Shown here: in pieces, positions 11,301-22,866 of the stretch
How positions within the stretch are numbered: the first letter of the stretch is position 1
Layout: the number at the start of each line of letters is the position of its first letter
Origin: Colletes latitarsis
Taxonomy: Eukaryota > Arthropoda > Insecta > Hymenoptera > Colletidae
Assembly (NCBI RefSeq): GCF_051014445.1
Contig: NC_135134.1
Location: 30,445,672 to 30,509,671, forward strand
DNA: 64,000 nucleotides
Direction of reading: 5' to 3'
Notes under the pieces: model-generated
Told to the model about the DNA's origin: nothing
Seen by the model: the letters and a program-made list of their open reading frames with translations, nothing else
Databases searched by the model: none
Position numbers and translations under genes: made by a program

Positions 11301-14300
11301 TGGGGTTTTTTCGTGTTTGAATCACGTAGTAATGTGGTAACACACTGAAGCAGTCAATTAAACCTGGTTTCGATCAATATTTCAGAGGATAACACCGGTT
11401 AGGTCTGGGTTAGGTCTGGGAAATGCACGCATCTGGCTTACACTTTCGCCTTCTTCGCACACTTGTTGGCCAGATTGTGGGTTTTTTCCGTGTTTGAATC
11501 ACGTAGTAATGTGGTAATACACTGAAGCAGTCAATTAAACCTGGTTTCGATCAATATTTTAGAGGAGAACACCGGTTAGGTCTGGGTTAGGTCTGGGTTA
11601 TGCCCGCATCTGGCTCATGATTTTGCCTTCTTAGCATACTTGTTGGCCAGATCCTGGGTTTTTTTCGTGTTTGAATCACGTAGTAATGTGGTAACACACT
11701 GAAGCAGTCAATTAAACCTGGTTTCGATCAATATTTTAGAGGATAACACCGGTTAGGTCTGGGTTAGGTCTGGGATATGCACGCATCTGGCTTATGCTTT
11801 CGCCTTTTTCGCAAACTTGTTGGCCAGATCCTGGGTTTTTTCCGTGTTTGAATCACGTAGTAATGTTGTACCACACTGAGGCAGTCAATTAAACCTGGAT
11901 TCGGACAGTATTTCAGAGGATAACACCGGTTAGGTCTGGGTTAGGTCTGGGAAATGCGCGCATCTGGCTTATTCTTTCGCATTCTTCGCATACTTGTTGG
12001 CCAGATCCTGGGTATTTTCCGTGTTTGAAACACGTAGTAATGTGATAACACAATGAAGCAGTCAATTAAACCTGGTTTCGATCAATATTTCAGAGGATAA
12101 CACCGGTTAGGTCTGGGTTAGGTCTGGGATATGCGCGCATCTGGCTTATACTTTCGCCATTTTCGCAAACTTGTTGGCCAGATCCTGGGTATTTTCCGTG
12201 TTTGAAACACGTAGTAATGTGGTACCACACTGAAGCAGTCAATTAAACCTGGTTTCGATCAATATTTTAGAGGATAACGCCGGTTAAGTCTGGGTTAGGT
12301 CTGGGAAATGCGCGCATCTGGCTCATGATTTTGCCTTCTTCGCATACTTGTTGGCCAGATCCTGGGTATTTTCCGTGTTTGAATCACGTAGTAATGTGGT
12401 AACACACTGAAGCAGTCAATTAAACCTGGTTTCGATCAATATTTCAGAGGATAACACCGGTTAGGTATGGGTTAGGTCTGGTTTATGCCCCCATCTGGCT
12501 CATGATTTTGCCTTCATCGCATACTTGTTGGCCAGATCCTGGGTTTTTTTCGTGTTTGAATCACGTAGTAATGTGGTAATACACTGAAGCAGTCAATTAA
12601 ACCTGGTTTCGATCAATATTTTAGAGGTTAACACCGGTTAGGTCTAGGTTAGGTCTGGGTTATGCCCGCATCTGGCTCATGATTTTGCCTTCTTCGCATA
12701 CTTGTTGGCCAGATCCTGGGTTTTTTTCGTGTTTGAATCACGTAGTAATGTGGTAACACACTGAAGCAGTCAATTAAACCTGGTTTCGATCAATATTTTA
12801 GAGGATAACACCGGTTAGGTCTGGGTTAGGTCTGGGTTATGCCCGCATCTGGCTCATGATTTTGCCTTCATCGCATACTTGTTGGCCAGATCCTGGATTT
12901 TTTCCGTGTTTGAATCACGTTGTAATGTGGTAACACACTGAAGCAGTCAATTAAACCTGGTTTCGATCAATATTTCAGAGGATAACGCCGGTGAAGTCTG
13001 GGTTAGGTCTGGGTTATGCCCGCATCTGGCTCATGATTTTGCCTTCTTCGCATACTTGTTGGCCAGATCCTGGGTTTTTTTCGTGTTTGAATCACGTAGT
13101 AATGTGGTAATACACTGAGGCTGGCAATTAAACCTGGTTTCGATCAATATTTTAGAGGATAACACAGGTTAGGTCTGGGTTAGGTCTGGGTTATGCCCGC
13201 ATCTGGCTCATGATTTTGCCTTCTTCGCATACTTGTTGGCCAGATCCTGGGTTTTTTTCGTGTTTGAATCACGTAGTAATGTGGTAACACACTGAAGCAG
13301 TCAATTAAACCTGGTTTCGATCAATATTTTAGAGGATAACACCGGTTAGGTCTGGGTTAGGTCTGGGATATGCGCGCATCTGGCTTATGCTTTCGCCTTT
13401 TTCGCAAACTTGTTGGCCAGATCCTGGGTTTTTTCCGTGTTTGAATCACGTAGTAATGTTGTACCACACTGAGGCAGTCAATTAAACCTGGATTCGGACA
13501 GTATTTCAGAGGATAACACCGGTTAGGTCTGGGTTAGGTCTGGGAAATGCGCGCATCTGGCTTATTCTTTCGCATTCTTCGCATACTTGTTGGCCAGATC
13601 CTGGGTATTTTCCGTGTTTGAAACACGTAGTAATGTGATAACACAATGAAGCAGTCAATTAAACCTGGTTTCGATCAGTATTTCAGAGGATAACACCGGT
13701 TAGGTCTGGGTTAGGTCCGGGATATGCGCGCATATGGCTTATACTTTCGCCATTTTCGCAAATTTGTTGGCCAGATCCAGGGTATTTTCCGTGTTTGAAA
13801 CACGTAGTAATGTGGTACCACACTGAAGCAGTCAATTAAACCTGGTTTCGATCAATATTTTAGAGGATAACGCCGGTTAGGTCTGGGTTAGGTCTGGGAA
13901 ATGCGCGCATCTGGCTCATGATTTTGCCTTCTTCGCATACTTGTTGGCCAGATCCTGGGTATTTTCCGTGTTTGAATCACGTAGTAATGTGGTAACACAC
14001 TGAAGCAGTCAATTAAACCTGGTTTCGATCAATATTTCAGAGGATAACACCGGTTAGGTCTGGGTTAGGTCTGGGTTATGCCCCCATCTGGCTCATGATT
14101 TTGCCTTCTTCGCATACTTGTTGGCCAGATCCTGGGTTTTTTTCGTGTTTGAATCACGTAGTAATGTGGTAATACACTGAAGCAGTCAATTAAACCTGGT
14201 TTCGATCAATATTTCAGTGGATAACACCGGTTAGGTCTGGGTTAGGTCTGTGTTATGCCCGCATCTGGCTCATGATTTTGCCTTCTTCGCATACTTGTTG
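8400..14300 (+). repeat. Superblock S1 (first copy of a ~5.9-kb higher-order repeat)
   Basis: Every landmark I checked recurs downstream at exactly +26,868: TCTCGGAAATG (8,584 to 35,452), GTCAGGG (9,280 to 36,148), the D monomer (9,898 to 36,766), GTAACTCCCT (10,983 to 37,851), GTTAAGTC (12,283 to 39,151), CACTGAGGCT (13,113 to 39,981) and the CAGTGG variant (14,215 to 41,083). The left breakpoint lies between about 8,240 and 8,430; the right lies near 14,310, where this copy lacks one monomer present at 41,170-41,345. The constant offset means no net indel between the copies over about 5.9 kb. Confidence 0.9.
9898..10073 (+). repeat. Reference D-type monomer (176 bp)
   Basis: The class starts GGGTTTGAATC instead of GTGTTTGAATC. 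It has TACCACACAGAAACAGTCCA, CTAAACCTGGATTCGG, GTATTTAGGAGG, a TTAGGTCCGGG second unit, and one T fewer in TTCGCCTTTTCGC, which makes it 176 bp. Other D monomers start at 30,219, 31,634, 36,766, 44,376, 45,791 and 50,558. Because it is rare and distinctive it is the best landmark for the higher-order structure. The copy near 30,352 reads TTCGCATTTTCGC, a private variant. Confidence 0.9.
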
Positions 14301-16267
14301 GCCAGATCCTGGGTTTTTTCCGTGTTTGAATCACGTAGTAATGTTGTACCACACTGAGGCAGTCAATTAAACCTGGATTCGGACAGTATTTCAGAGGATA
14401 ACACCGGTTAGGTCTGGGTTAGGTCTGGGAAATGCGCGCATCTGGCTTATTCTTTCGCATTCTTCGCATACTTGTTGGCCAGATCCTGGGTATTTTCCGT
14501 GTTTGAAACACGTAGTAATGTGATAACACAATGAAGCAGTCAATTAAACCTGGTTTCGATCAGTATTTCAGAGGATAACACCGGTTAGGTCTGGGTTAGG
14601 TCCGGGATATGCGCGCATATGGCTTATACTTTCGCCATTTTCGCAAACTTGTTGGCCAGATCCTGGGTATTTTCCGTGTTTGAAACACGTAGTAATGTGG
14701 TACCACACTGAAGCAGTCAATTAAACCTGGTTTCGATCAATATTTTAGAGGATAACACCGGTTAGGTCTGGGTTAGGTCTGGGTTATGCCCGCATCTGGC
14801 TCATGATTTTGCCTTCTTCGCATACTTGTTGGCCAGATCCTGGGTTTTTTTCGTGTTTGAATCACGTAGTAATGTGGTAACACACTGAAGCAGTCAATTA
14901 AACTTGGTTTCGATCAATATTTTAGAGGATAACACCGGTTAGGTCTGGGTTAGGTCTGGGTTATGCCCGCATCTGGCTCATGATTTTGCCTTCATCGCAT
15001 ACTTGTTGGCCAGATCCTGGGTTTTTTCCGTGTTTGCATCACGTAGTAATGTGGTAACACACTGAAGCAGTCAATTAAACCTGGTTTCGATCAATATTTC
15101 AGAGGATAACGCCGGTTAGGTCTGGGTTAGGTCTGGGAAATGCGCGCATCTGGCTCATGATTTTGCCTTCTTCGCATACTTGTTGGCCAGATCCTGCGTA
15201 TTTTCCGCGTTTGAATCACGTAGTAATGTGGTAACACACTGAAGCAGTCAATTAAACCTGGTTTCGATCAATATTTCACAGGATAACACCGGTTAGGTCT
15301 GGGTTAGGTCTGTGTTATGCCCGCATCTGGCTCATGATTTTGCCTTCTTCGCATACTTGTTGGCCAGATCCTGGGTTTTTTTCGTGTTTGAATCACGTAG
15401 TAATGTGGTAATACACTGAAGCAGTCAATTAAACCTGGTTTCGATCAATATTTTAGAGGATAACACCGGTTAGGTCTGGGTTAGGTCTGGGTTATGCCCG
15501 CATCTGGCTCATGATTTTGCCTTCTTCGCATACTTGTTGGCCAGATCCTGGGTTTTTTTCGTGTTTGAATCACGTAGTAATGTGGTAACACACTGAAGCA
15601 GTCAATTAAACCTGGTTTCGATCAATATTTTAGAGGATAACACCGGTTAGGTCTGGGTTAGGTCTGGGTTATGCCCGCATCTGGCTCATGATTTTGCCTT
15701 CATCGCATACTTGTTGGCCAGATCCTGGGTTTTTTTCGTGTTTGAATCACGTAGTAATGTGGTAACACACTGAAGCAGTCAATTAAACCTGGTTTCGATC
15801 AATATTTTAGAGGATAACACCGCTTAGGTCTGGGTTAGGTCTGGGTTATGCCCGCATCTGGCTCATGATTTTGCCTTCATCGCATACTTGTTGGCCAGAT
15901 CCTGGGTTTTTTCCGTGTTTGAATCACGTAGTAATGTGGTAACTCACTGAAGCAGTCAATTAAACCTGGTTTCGATCAATATTTCAGAGGATAACACCGG
16001 TTAGGTCTGGGTTAGGTCTGGGTTATGCCCGCATCTGGCTCATGATTTTGCCTTCTTCGCATACTTGTTGGCCAGATCCTGGGTTTTTTTCGTGTTTGAA
16101 TCACGTAGGAATGTGGTAACACACTGAAGCAGTCAATTAAACCTGGTTTCGATCAATATTTTAGAGGATAACACCGGTTAGGTCTGGGTTCGGTCTGGGA
16201 TTTGCGCGCATACGGCTTATACTTTCGCCTTTTTCGCAAACTTGTTGGCCAGATCCTGGGTATTTTC

Positions 16268-16282
16268 CGTGATTGAATCACG
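16268..16282. other. Alternative perfect palindrome (CGTGATTGAATCACG)
   Basis: Here the mismatch of the common dyad is removed from the other arm: T to A at position 5 gives CGTGATT paired with AATCACG. The variant occurs only four times, at 16,268, 20,858, 24,919 and 57,459, always just upstream of a monomer with a single telomere-like unit. It is therefore a marker of the T blocks. Confidence 0.85.
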
Positions 16283-16354
16283 TAGGAATGTGGTAACACA
16301 CTGAAGCAGTCAATTAAACCTGGTTTCGATCAATATTTTAGAGGATAACACCGG

Positions 16355-16365
16355 TTAGGTCTGGG
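16355..16365 (+). repeat. Single telomere-like unit in T1
   Basis: One TTAGGTCTGGG lies in the monomer that begins with the palindromic GTGATTGAATC. The contraction is shared by T2, T3 and T4, so it predates their duplication. Confidence 0.9.
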
Positions 16366-18099
16366 TTATGCCCGCATCTGGCTCATGATTTTGCCTTCAT
16401 CGCATACTTGTTGGCCAGATCCTGGGTTTTTTTCGTGTTTGAATCACGTAGTAATGTGGTAATACACTGAAGCAGTCAATTAAACCTGGTTTCGATTAAT
16501 ATTTTAGAGGATAACACCGGTTAGGTCTGGGTTAGGTCTGGGTTATGCCCGCATCTGGCTCATGATTTTGCCTTCTTCGCATACTTGTTGGCCAGATCCT
16601 GGGTTTTTTTCGTGTTTGAGTCACGTAGTAATGTGGTAACACACTGAAGTAGTCAAATAAACCTGGTTTCGATCAATATTTTAGAGGATAACGCCGGTTA
16701 GGTCTGGGTTAGGTCTGGGAAATGCGCGCATCTGGCTCATGATTTTGCCTTCTTCGCATACTTGTTGGCCAGATCCTGGGTTTTTTCCGTGTTTGAATCA
16801 CGTAGTAATGTTGTACCACACTGAGGCAGTCAATTAAACCTGGATTCGGACAGTATTTCAGAGGATAACACCGGTTAGGTCTGGGTTAGGTCTGGGAAAT
16901 GCGCGCATCTGGCTTATTCTTTCGCATTCTTCGCATACTTGTTGGCCAGATCCTGGGTATTTTCCGTGTTTGAAACACGTAGTAATGTGATAAGACAATG
17001 AAGCAGTCAATTAAACCTGGTTTCGATCAATATTTCAGAGGATAACACCGGTTAGGTCTGGGTTAGGTCTGGGAAATGCGCGCATATGGCTTATACTTTC
17101 GCCATTTTCGCAAACTTGTTGGCCAGATCCTGGGTATTTTCCGTGTTTGAAACACGTAGTAATGTGGTACCACACTGAAGCAGTCAATTAAACCCAGTTT
17201 CGATCAATATTTTAGAGGATAACGCCGGTTAGGTCTGGTTTAGGTCTGGGAAATGCGCGCATCTGGCTCATGATTTTGCCTTCTTCGCATACTTGTTGGC
17301 CAGATCCTGGGTATTTTCCGTGTTTGAATCACGTAGTAATGTGGTAACACACTGAAGCAGTCAATTAAACCTGGTTTCGATCAATATTTCAGAGGATAAC
17401 ACCGGTTAGGTCTGGGTTAGGTCTGGGTTATGCCCCCATCTGGCTCATGATTTTGCCTTCTTCGCATACTTGTTGGCCAGATCCTGGGTTTTTTTCGTGT
17501 TTGAATCACGTAGTAATGTGGTAATACACTGAAGCAGTCAATTAAACCTGGTTTCGATCAATATTTTAGAGGATAACACCGGTTAGGTCTGGGTTAGGTC
17601 TGGGTTATGCCCGCATCTGGCTCATGATTTTGCCTTCTTCGCATACTTGTTGGCCAGATCCTGGGTTTTTTCCGTGTTTGAATCACGTAGTAATGTGGTA
17701 ACACACTGAAGCAGTCAATTAAACCTGGTTTCGATCAATATTTCAGAGGATAACGCCGGTTAGGTCTGGGTTAGGTCTGGGAAATGCGCGCATCTGGCTC
17801 ATGATTTTGCATTCTTCGCATACTTGTTGGCCAGATCCTGGGTTTTTTTCGTGTTTGAATCACGTAGTAATGTGGTAACACACTGAAGCAGTCAATTAAA
17901 CCTGGTTTCGATCAATATTTTAGAGGATAACACCGGTTAGGTCTGGGTTAGGTCTGGGTTATGCCCCCATCTGGCTCATGATTTTGCCTTCTTCGCATAC
18001 TTGTTGGCCAGATCCTGGGTTTTTTTCGTGTTTGAATCACGTAGTAATGTGGTAATACACTGAAGCAGTCAATTAAACCTGGTTTCGATCAATATTTCA

Positions 18100-21000
18100 G
18101 TGGATAACACCGGTTAGGTCTGGGTTAGGTCTGTGTTATGCCCGCATCTGGCTCATGATTTTTCCTTCTTCGCATACTTGTTGGCCAGATCCTGGGTTTT
18201 TTTCGTGTTTGAATCACGTAGTAATGTGGTAACACACTGAAGCAGTCAATTAAACCTGGTTTCGATCAATATTTTAGAGGATAACACCGGTTAGGTCTGG
18301 GTTAGGTCTGGGATATGCGCGCATCTGGCTTATGCTTTCGCCTTTTTCGCAAACTTGTTGGCCAGATCCTGGGTTTTTTCCGTGTTTGAATCACGTAGTA
18401 ATGTTGTACCACACTGAGGCAGTCAATTAAACCTGGATTCGGACAGTATTTCAGAGGATAACACCGGTTAGGTCTGGGTTAGGTCTGGGAAATGCGCGCA
18501 TCTGGCTTATTCTTTCGCATTCTTCGCATACTTGTTGGCAAGATCCTGGGTATTTTCCGTGTTTGAAACACGTAGTAATGTGATAACACAATGAAGCAGT
18601 CAATTAAACCTGGTTTCGATCAGTATTTCAGAGGATAACACCGGTTAGGTCTGGGTTAGGTCCGGGATATGCGCGCATATGGCTTATACTTTCGCCATTT
18701 TCGCAAACTTGTTGGCCAGATCCTGGGTATTTTCCGTGTTGAAACACGTAGTAATGTGGTACCACACTGAAGCAGTCAATTAAACCTGGTTTCGATCAAT
18801 ATTTTAGAGGATAACACCGGTTAGGTCTGGGTTAGGTCTGGGTTATGCCCGCATCTGGCTCATGATTTTGCCTTCTTCGCATACTTGTTGGCCAGATCCT
18901 GGGTTTTTTTCGTGTTTGAATCACGTAGTAATGTGGTAACACACTGAAGCAGTCAATTAAACTTGGTTTCGATCAATATTTTAGAGGATAACACCGGTTA
19001 GGTCTGGGTTAGGTCTGGGTTATGCCCGCATCTGGCTCATGATTTTGCCTTCATCGCATACTTGTTGGCCAGATCCTGGGTTTTTTCCGTGTTTGCATCA
19101 CGTAGTAATGTGGTAACACACTGAAGCAGTCAATTAAACCTGGTTTCGATCAATATTTCAGAGGATAACGCCGGTTAGGTCTGGGTTAGGTCTGGGAAAT
19201 GCGCGCATCTGGCTCATGATTTTGCCTTCTTCGCATACTTGTTGGCCAGATCCTGCGTATTTTCCGCGTTTGAATCACGTAGTAATGTGGTAACACACTG
19301 AAGCAGTCAATTAAACCTGGTTTCGATCAATATTTCACAGGATAACACCGGTTAGGTCTGGGTTAGGTCTGTGTTATGCCCGCATCTGGCTCATGATTTT
19401 GCCTTCTTCGCATACTTGTTGGCCAGATCCTGGGTTTTTTTCGTGTTTGAATCACGTAGTAATGTGGTAATACACTGAAGCAGTCAATTAAACCTGGTTT
19501 CGATCAATATTTTAGAGGATAACACCGGTTAGGTCTGGGTTAGGTCTGGGTTATGCCCGCATCTGGCTCATGATTTTGCCTTCTTCGCATACTTGTTGGC
19601 CAGATCCTGGGTTTTTTTCGTGTTTGAATCACGTAGTAATGTGGTAACACACTGAAGCAGTCAATTAAACCTGGTTTCGATCAATATTTCAGAGGATAAC
19701 GCCGGTTAGGTCTGGGTTAGGTCTGGGAAATGCGCGCATCTGGCTCATGATTTTGCCTTCTTCGCATACTTGTTGGCCAGATCCTGCGTATTTTCCGCGT
19801 TTGAATCACGTAGTAATGTGGTAACACACTGAAGCAGTCAATTAAACCTGGTTTCGATCAATATTTCACAGGATAACACCGGTTAGGTCTGGGTTAGGTC
19901 TGTGTTATGCCCGCATCTGGCTCATGATTTTGCCTTCTTCGCATACTTGTTGGCCAGATCCTGGGTTTTTTTCGTGTTTGATTCACGTAGTAATGTGGTA
20001 ATACACTGAAGCAGTCAATTAAACCTGGTTTCGATCAATATTTTAGAGGATAACACCGGTTAGGTCTGGGTTAGGTCTGGGTTATGCCCGCATCTGGCTC
20101 ATGATTTTGCCTTCTTCGCATACTTGTTGGCCAGATCCTGGGTTTTTTTCGTGTTTGAATCACGTAGTAATGTGGTAACACACTGAAGCAGTCAATTAAA
20201 CCTGGTTTCGATCAATATTTTAGAGGATAACACCGGTTAGGTCTGGGTTAGGTCTGGGTTATGCCCGCATCTGGCTCATGATTTTGCCTTCATCGCATAC
20301 TTGTTGGCCAGATCCTGGGTTTTTTTCGTGTTTGAATCACGTAGTAATGTGGTAACACACTGAAGCAGTCAATTAAACCTGGTTTCGATCAATATTTTAG
20401 AGGATAACACCGCTTAGGTCTGGGTTAGGTCTGGGTTATGCCCGCATCTGGCTCATGATTTTGCCTTCATCGCATACTTGTTGGTCAGATCCTGGGTTTT
20501 TTCCGTGTTTGAATCACGTAGTAATGTGGTAACTCACTGAAGCAGTCAATTAAACCTGGTTTCGATCAATATTTCAGAGGATAACACCGGTTAGGTCTGG
20601 GTTAGGTCTGGGTTATGCCCGCATCTGGCTCATGATTTTGCCTTCTTCGCATACTTGTTGGCCAGATCCTGGGTTTTTTTCGTGTTTGAATCACGTAGGA
20701 ATGTGGTAACACACTGAAGCAGTCAATTAAACCTGGTTTCGATCAATATTTTAGAGGATAACACCGGTTAGGTCTGGGTTCGGTCTGGGATTTGCGCGCA
20801 TATGGCTTATACTTTCGCCTTTTTCGCAAACTTGTTGGCCAGATCCTGGGTATTTTCCGTGATTGAATCACGTAGGAATGTGGTAACACACTGAAGCAGT
20901 CAATTAAACCTGGTTTCGATCAATATTTTAGAGGATAACACCGGTTAGGTCTGGGTTATGCCCGCATCTGGCTCATGATTTTGCCTTCATCGCATACTTG

Positions 21001-22866
21001 TTGGCCAGATCCTGGGTTTTTTTCGTGTTTGAATCACGTAGTAATGTGGTAATACACTGAAGCAGTCAATTAAACCTGGTTTCGATCAATATTTTAGAGG
21101 ATAACACCGGTTAGGTCTGGGTTAGGTCTGGGTTATGCCCGCATCTCGCTCATGATTTTGCCTTCTTCGCATACTTGTTGGCCAGATCCTGGGTTTTTTT
21201 CGTGTTTGAGTCACGTAGTAATGTGGTAACACACTGAAGTAGTCAAATAAACCTGGTTTCGATCAATATTTTAGAGGATAACGCCGGTTAGGTCTGGGTT
21301 AGGTCTGGGAAATGCGCGCATCTGGCTCATGATTTTGCCTTCTTCGCATACTTGTTGGCCAGATCCTGGGTTTTTTCCGTGTTTGAATCACGTAGTAATG
21401 TGGTAACACACTGAAGTAGTCAAATAAACCTGGTTTCGATCAATATTTTAGAGGATAACGCCGGTTAGGTCTGGGTTAGGTCTGGGAAATGCGCGCATCT
21501 GGCTCATGATTTTGCCTTCTTCGCATACTTGTTGGCCAGATCCTGGGTTTTTTCCGTGTTTGAATCACGTAGTAATGTTGTACCACACTGAGGCAGTCAA
21601 TTAAACCTGGATTCGGACAGTATTTCAGAGGATAACACCGGTTAGGTCTGGGTTAGGTCTGGGAAATGCGCGCATCTGGCTTATTCTTTCGCATTCTTCG
21701 CATACTTGTTGGCCAGATCCTGGGTATTTTCCGTGTTTGAAACACGTAGTAATGTGATAAGACAATGAAGCAGTCAATTAAACCTGGTTTCGATCAATAT
21801 TTCAGAGGATAACACCGGTTAGGTCTGGGTTAGGTCTGGGAAATGCGCGCATATGGCTTATACTTTCGCCATTTTCGCAAACTTGTTGGCCAGATCCTGG
21901 GTATTTTCCGTGTTTGAAACACGTAGTAATGTGGTACCACACTGAAGCAGTCAATTAAACCCAGTTTCGATCAATATTTTAGAGGATAACGCCGGTTAGG
22001 TCTGGGTTAGGTCTGGGAAATGCGCGCATCTGGCTCATGATTTTGCCTTCTTCGCATACTTGTTGGCCAGATCCTGGGTATTTTCCGTGTTTGAATCACG
22101 TAGTAATGTGGTAACACACTGAAGCAGTCAATTAAACCTGGTTTCGATCAATATTTCAGAGGATAACACCGGTTAGGTCTGGGTTAGGTCTGGGTTATGC
22201 CCCCATCTGGCTCATGATTTTGCCTTCTTCGCATACTTGTTGGCCAGATCCTGGGTTTTTTTCGTGTTTGAATCACGTAGTAATGTGGTAATACACTGAA
22301 GCAGTCAATTAAACCTGGTTTCGATCAATATTTTAGAGGATAACACCGGTTAGGTCTGGGTTAGGTCTGGGTTATGCCCGCATCTGGCTCATGATTTTGC
22401 CTTCTTCGCATACTTGTTGGCCAGATCCTGGGTTTTTTCCGTGTTTGAATCACGTAGTAATGTGGTAACACACTGAAGCAGTCAATTAAACCTGGTTTCG
22501 ATCAATATTTCAGAGGATAACGCCGGTTAGGTCTGGGTTAGGTCTGGGAAATGCGCGCATCTGGCTCATGATTTTGCATTCTTCGCATACTTGTTGGCCA
22601 GATCCTGGGTTTTTTTCGTGTTTGAATCACGTAGTAATGTGGTAACACACTGAAGCAGTCAATTAAACCTGGTTTCGATCAATATTTTAGAGGATAACAC
22701 CGGTTAGGTCTGGGTTAGGTCTGGGTTATGCCCCCATCTGGCTCATGATTTTGCCTTCTTCGCATACTTGTTGGCCAGATCCTGGGTTTTTTTCGTGTTT
22801 GAATCACGTAGTAATGTGGTAATACACTGAAGCAGTCAATTAAACCTGGTTTCGATCAATATTTCA
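18100..22866 (+). repeat. Higher-order block T2 (4,767 bp, 27 monomers)
   Basis: T2 has the same landmark series as T1 plus five extra monomers. One lies near 18,190-18,370 (GGGATATGCGCGC with CTTATGC), three come from an internal duplication that repeats TTTCACAGGATAAC at 19,336 and 19,867 (531 bp), and one is a duplicate of the GAAGTAGTCAAATAAACC monomer near 21,410. A single T is also missing near 18,738 (CCGTGTTGAAACACG). The excess over T1, 884 bp, equals 5 x 177 minus 1. Confidence 0.85.
20945..20955 (+). repeat. Single telomere-like unit in T2
   Basis: T2 copy of the contraction at 16,355, in the same GTGATTGAATC monomer. Confidence 0.9.

Larger units (their letters stand above)
14217..18099 (+). 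repeat. Higher-order block T1 (3,883 bp, 22 monomers)
   Basis: I delimit the block by the CAGTGGATAAC variant (AGTGG at 14,216 and 18,099). Internal landmarks in order are a C-B pair, AAACTTGGTTTCG, TTTGCATCACG, TTTCACAGGATAAC (15,277), ACCGCTTAGG, the palindromic GTGATTGAATC monomer (16,269), a single-unit monomer (16,355), GAAGTAGTCAAATAAACC, another C-B pair with TGATAAGACAATG, and AAACCCAGTTTCG. The same series recurs in T2, T3 and T4. Length is 22 x 177 less the 11 bp missing from the single-unit monomer. Confidence 0.85.
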
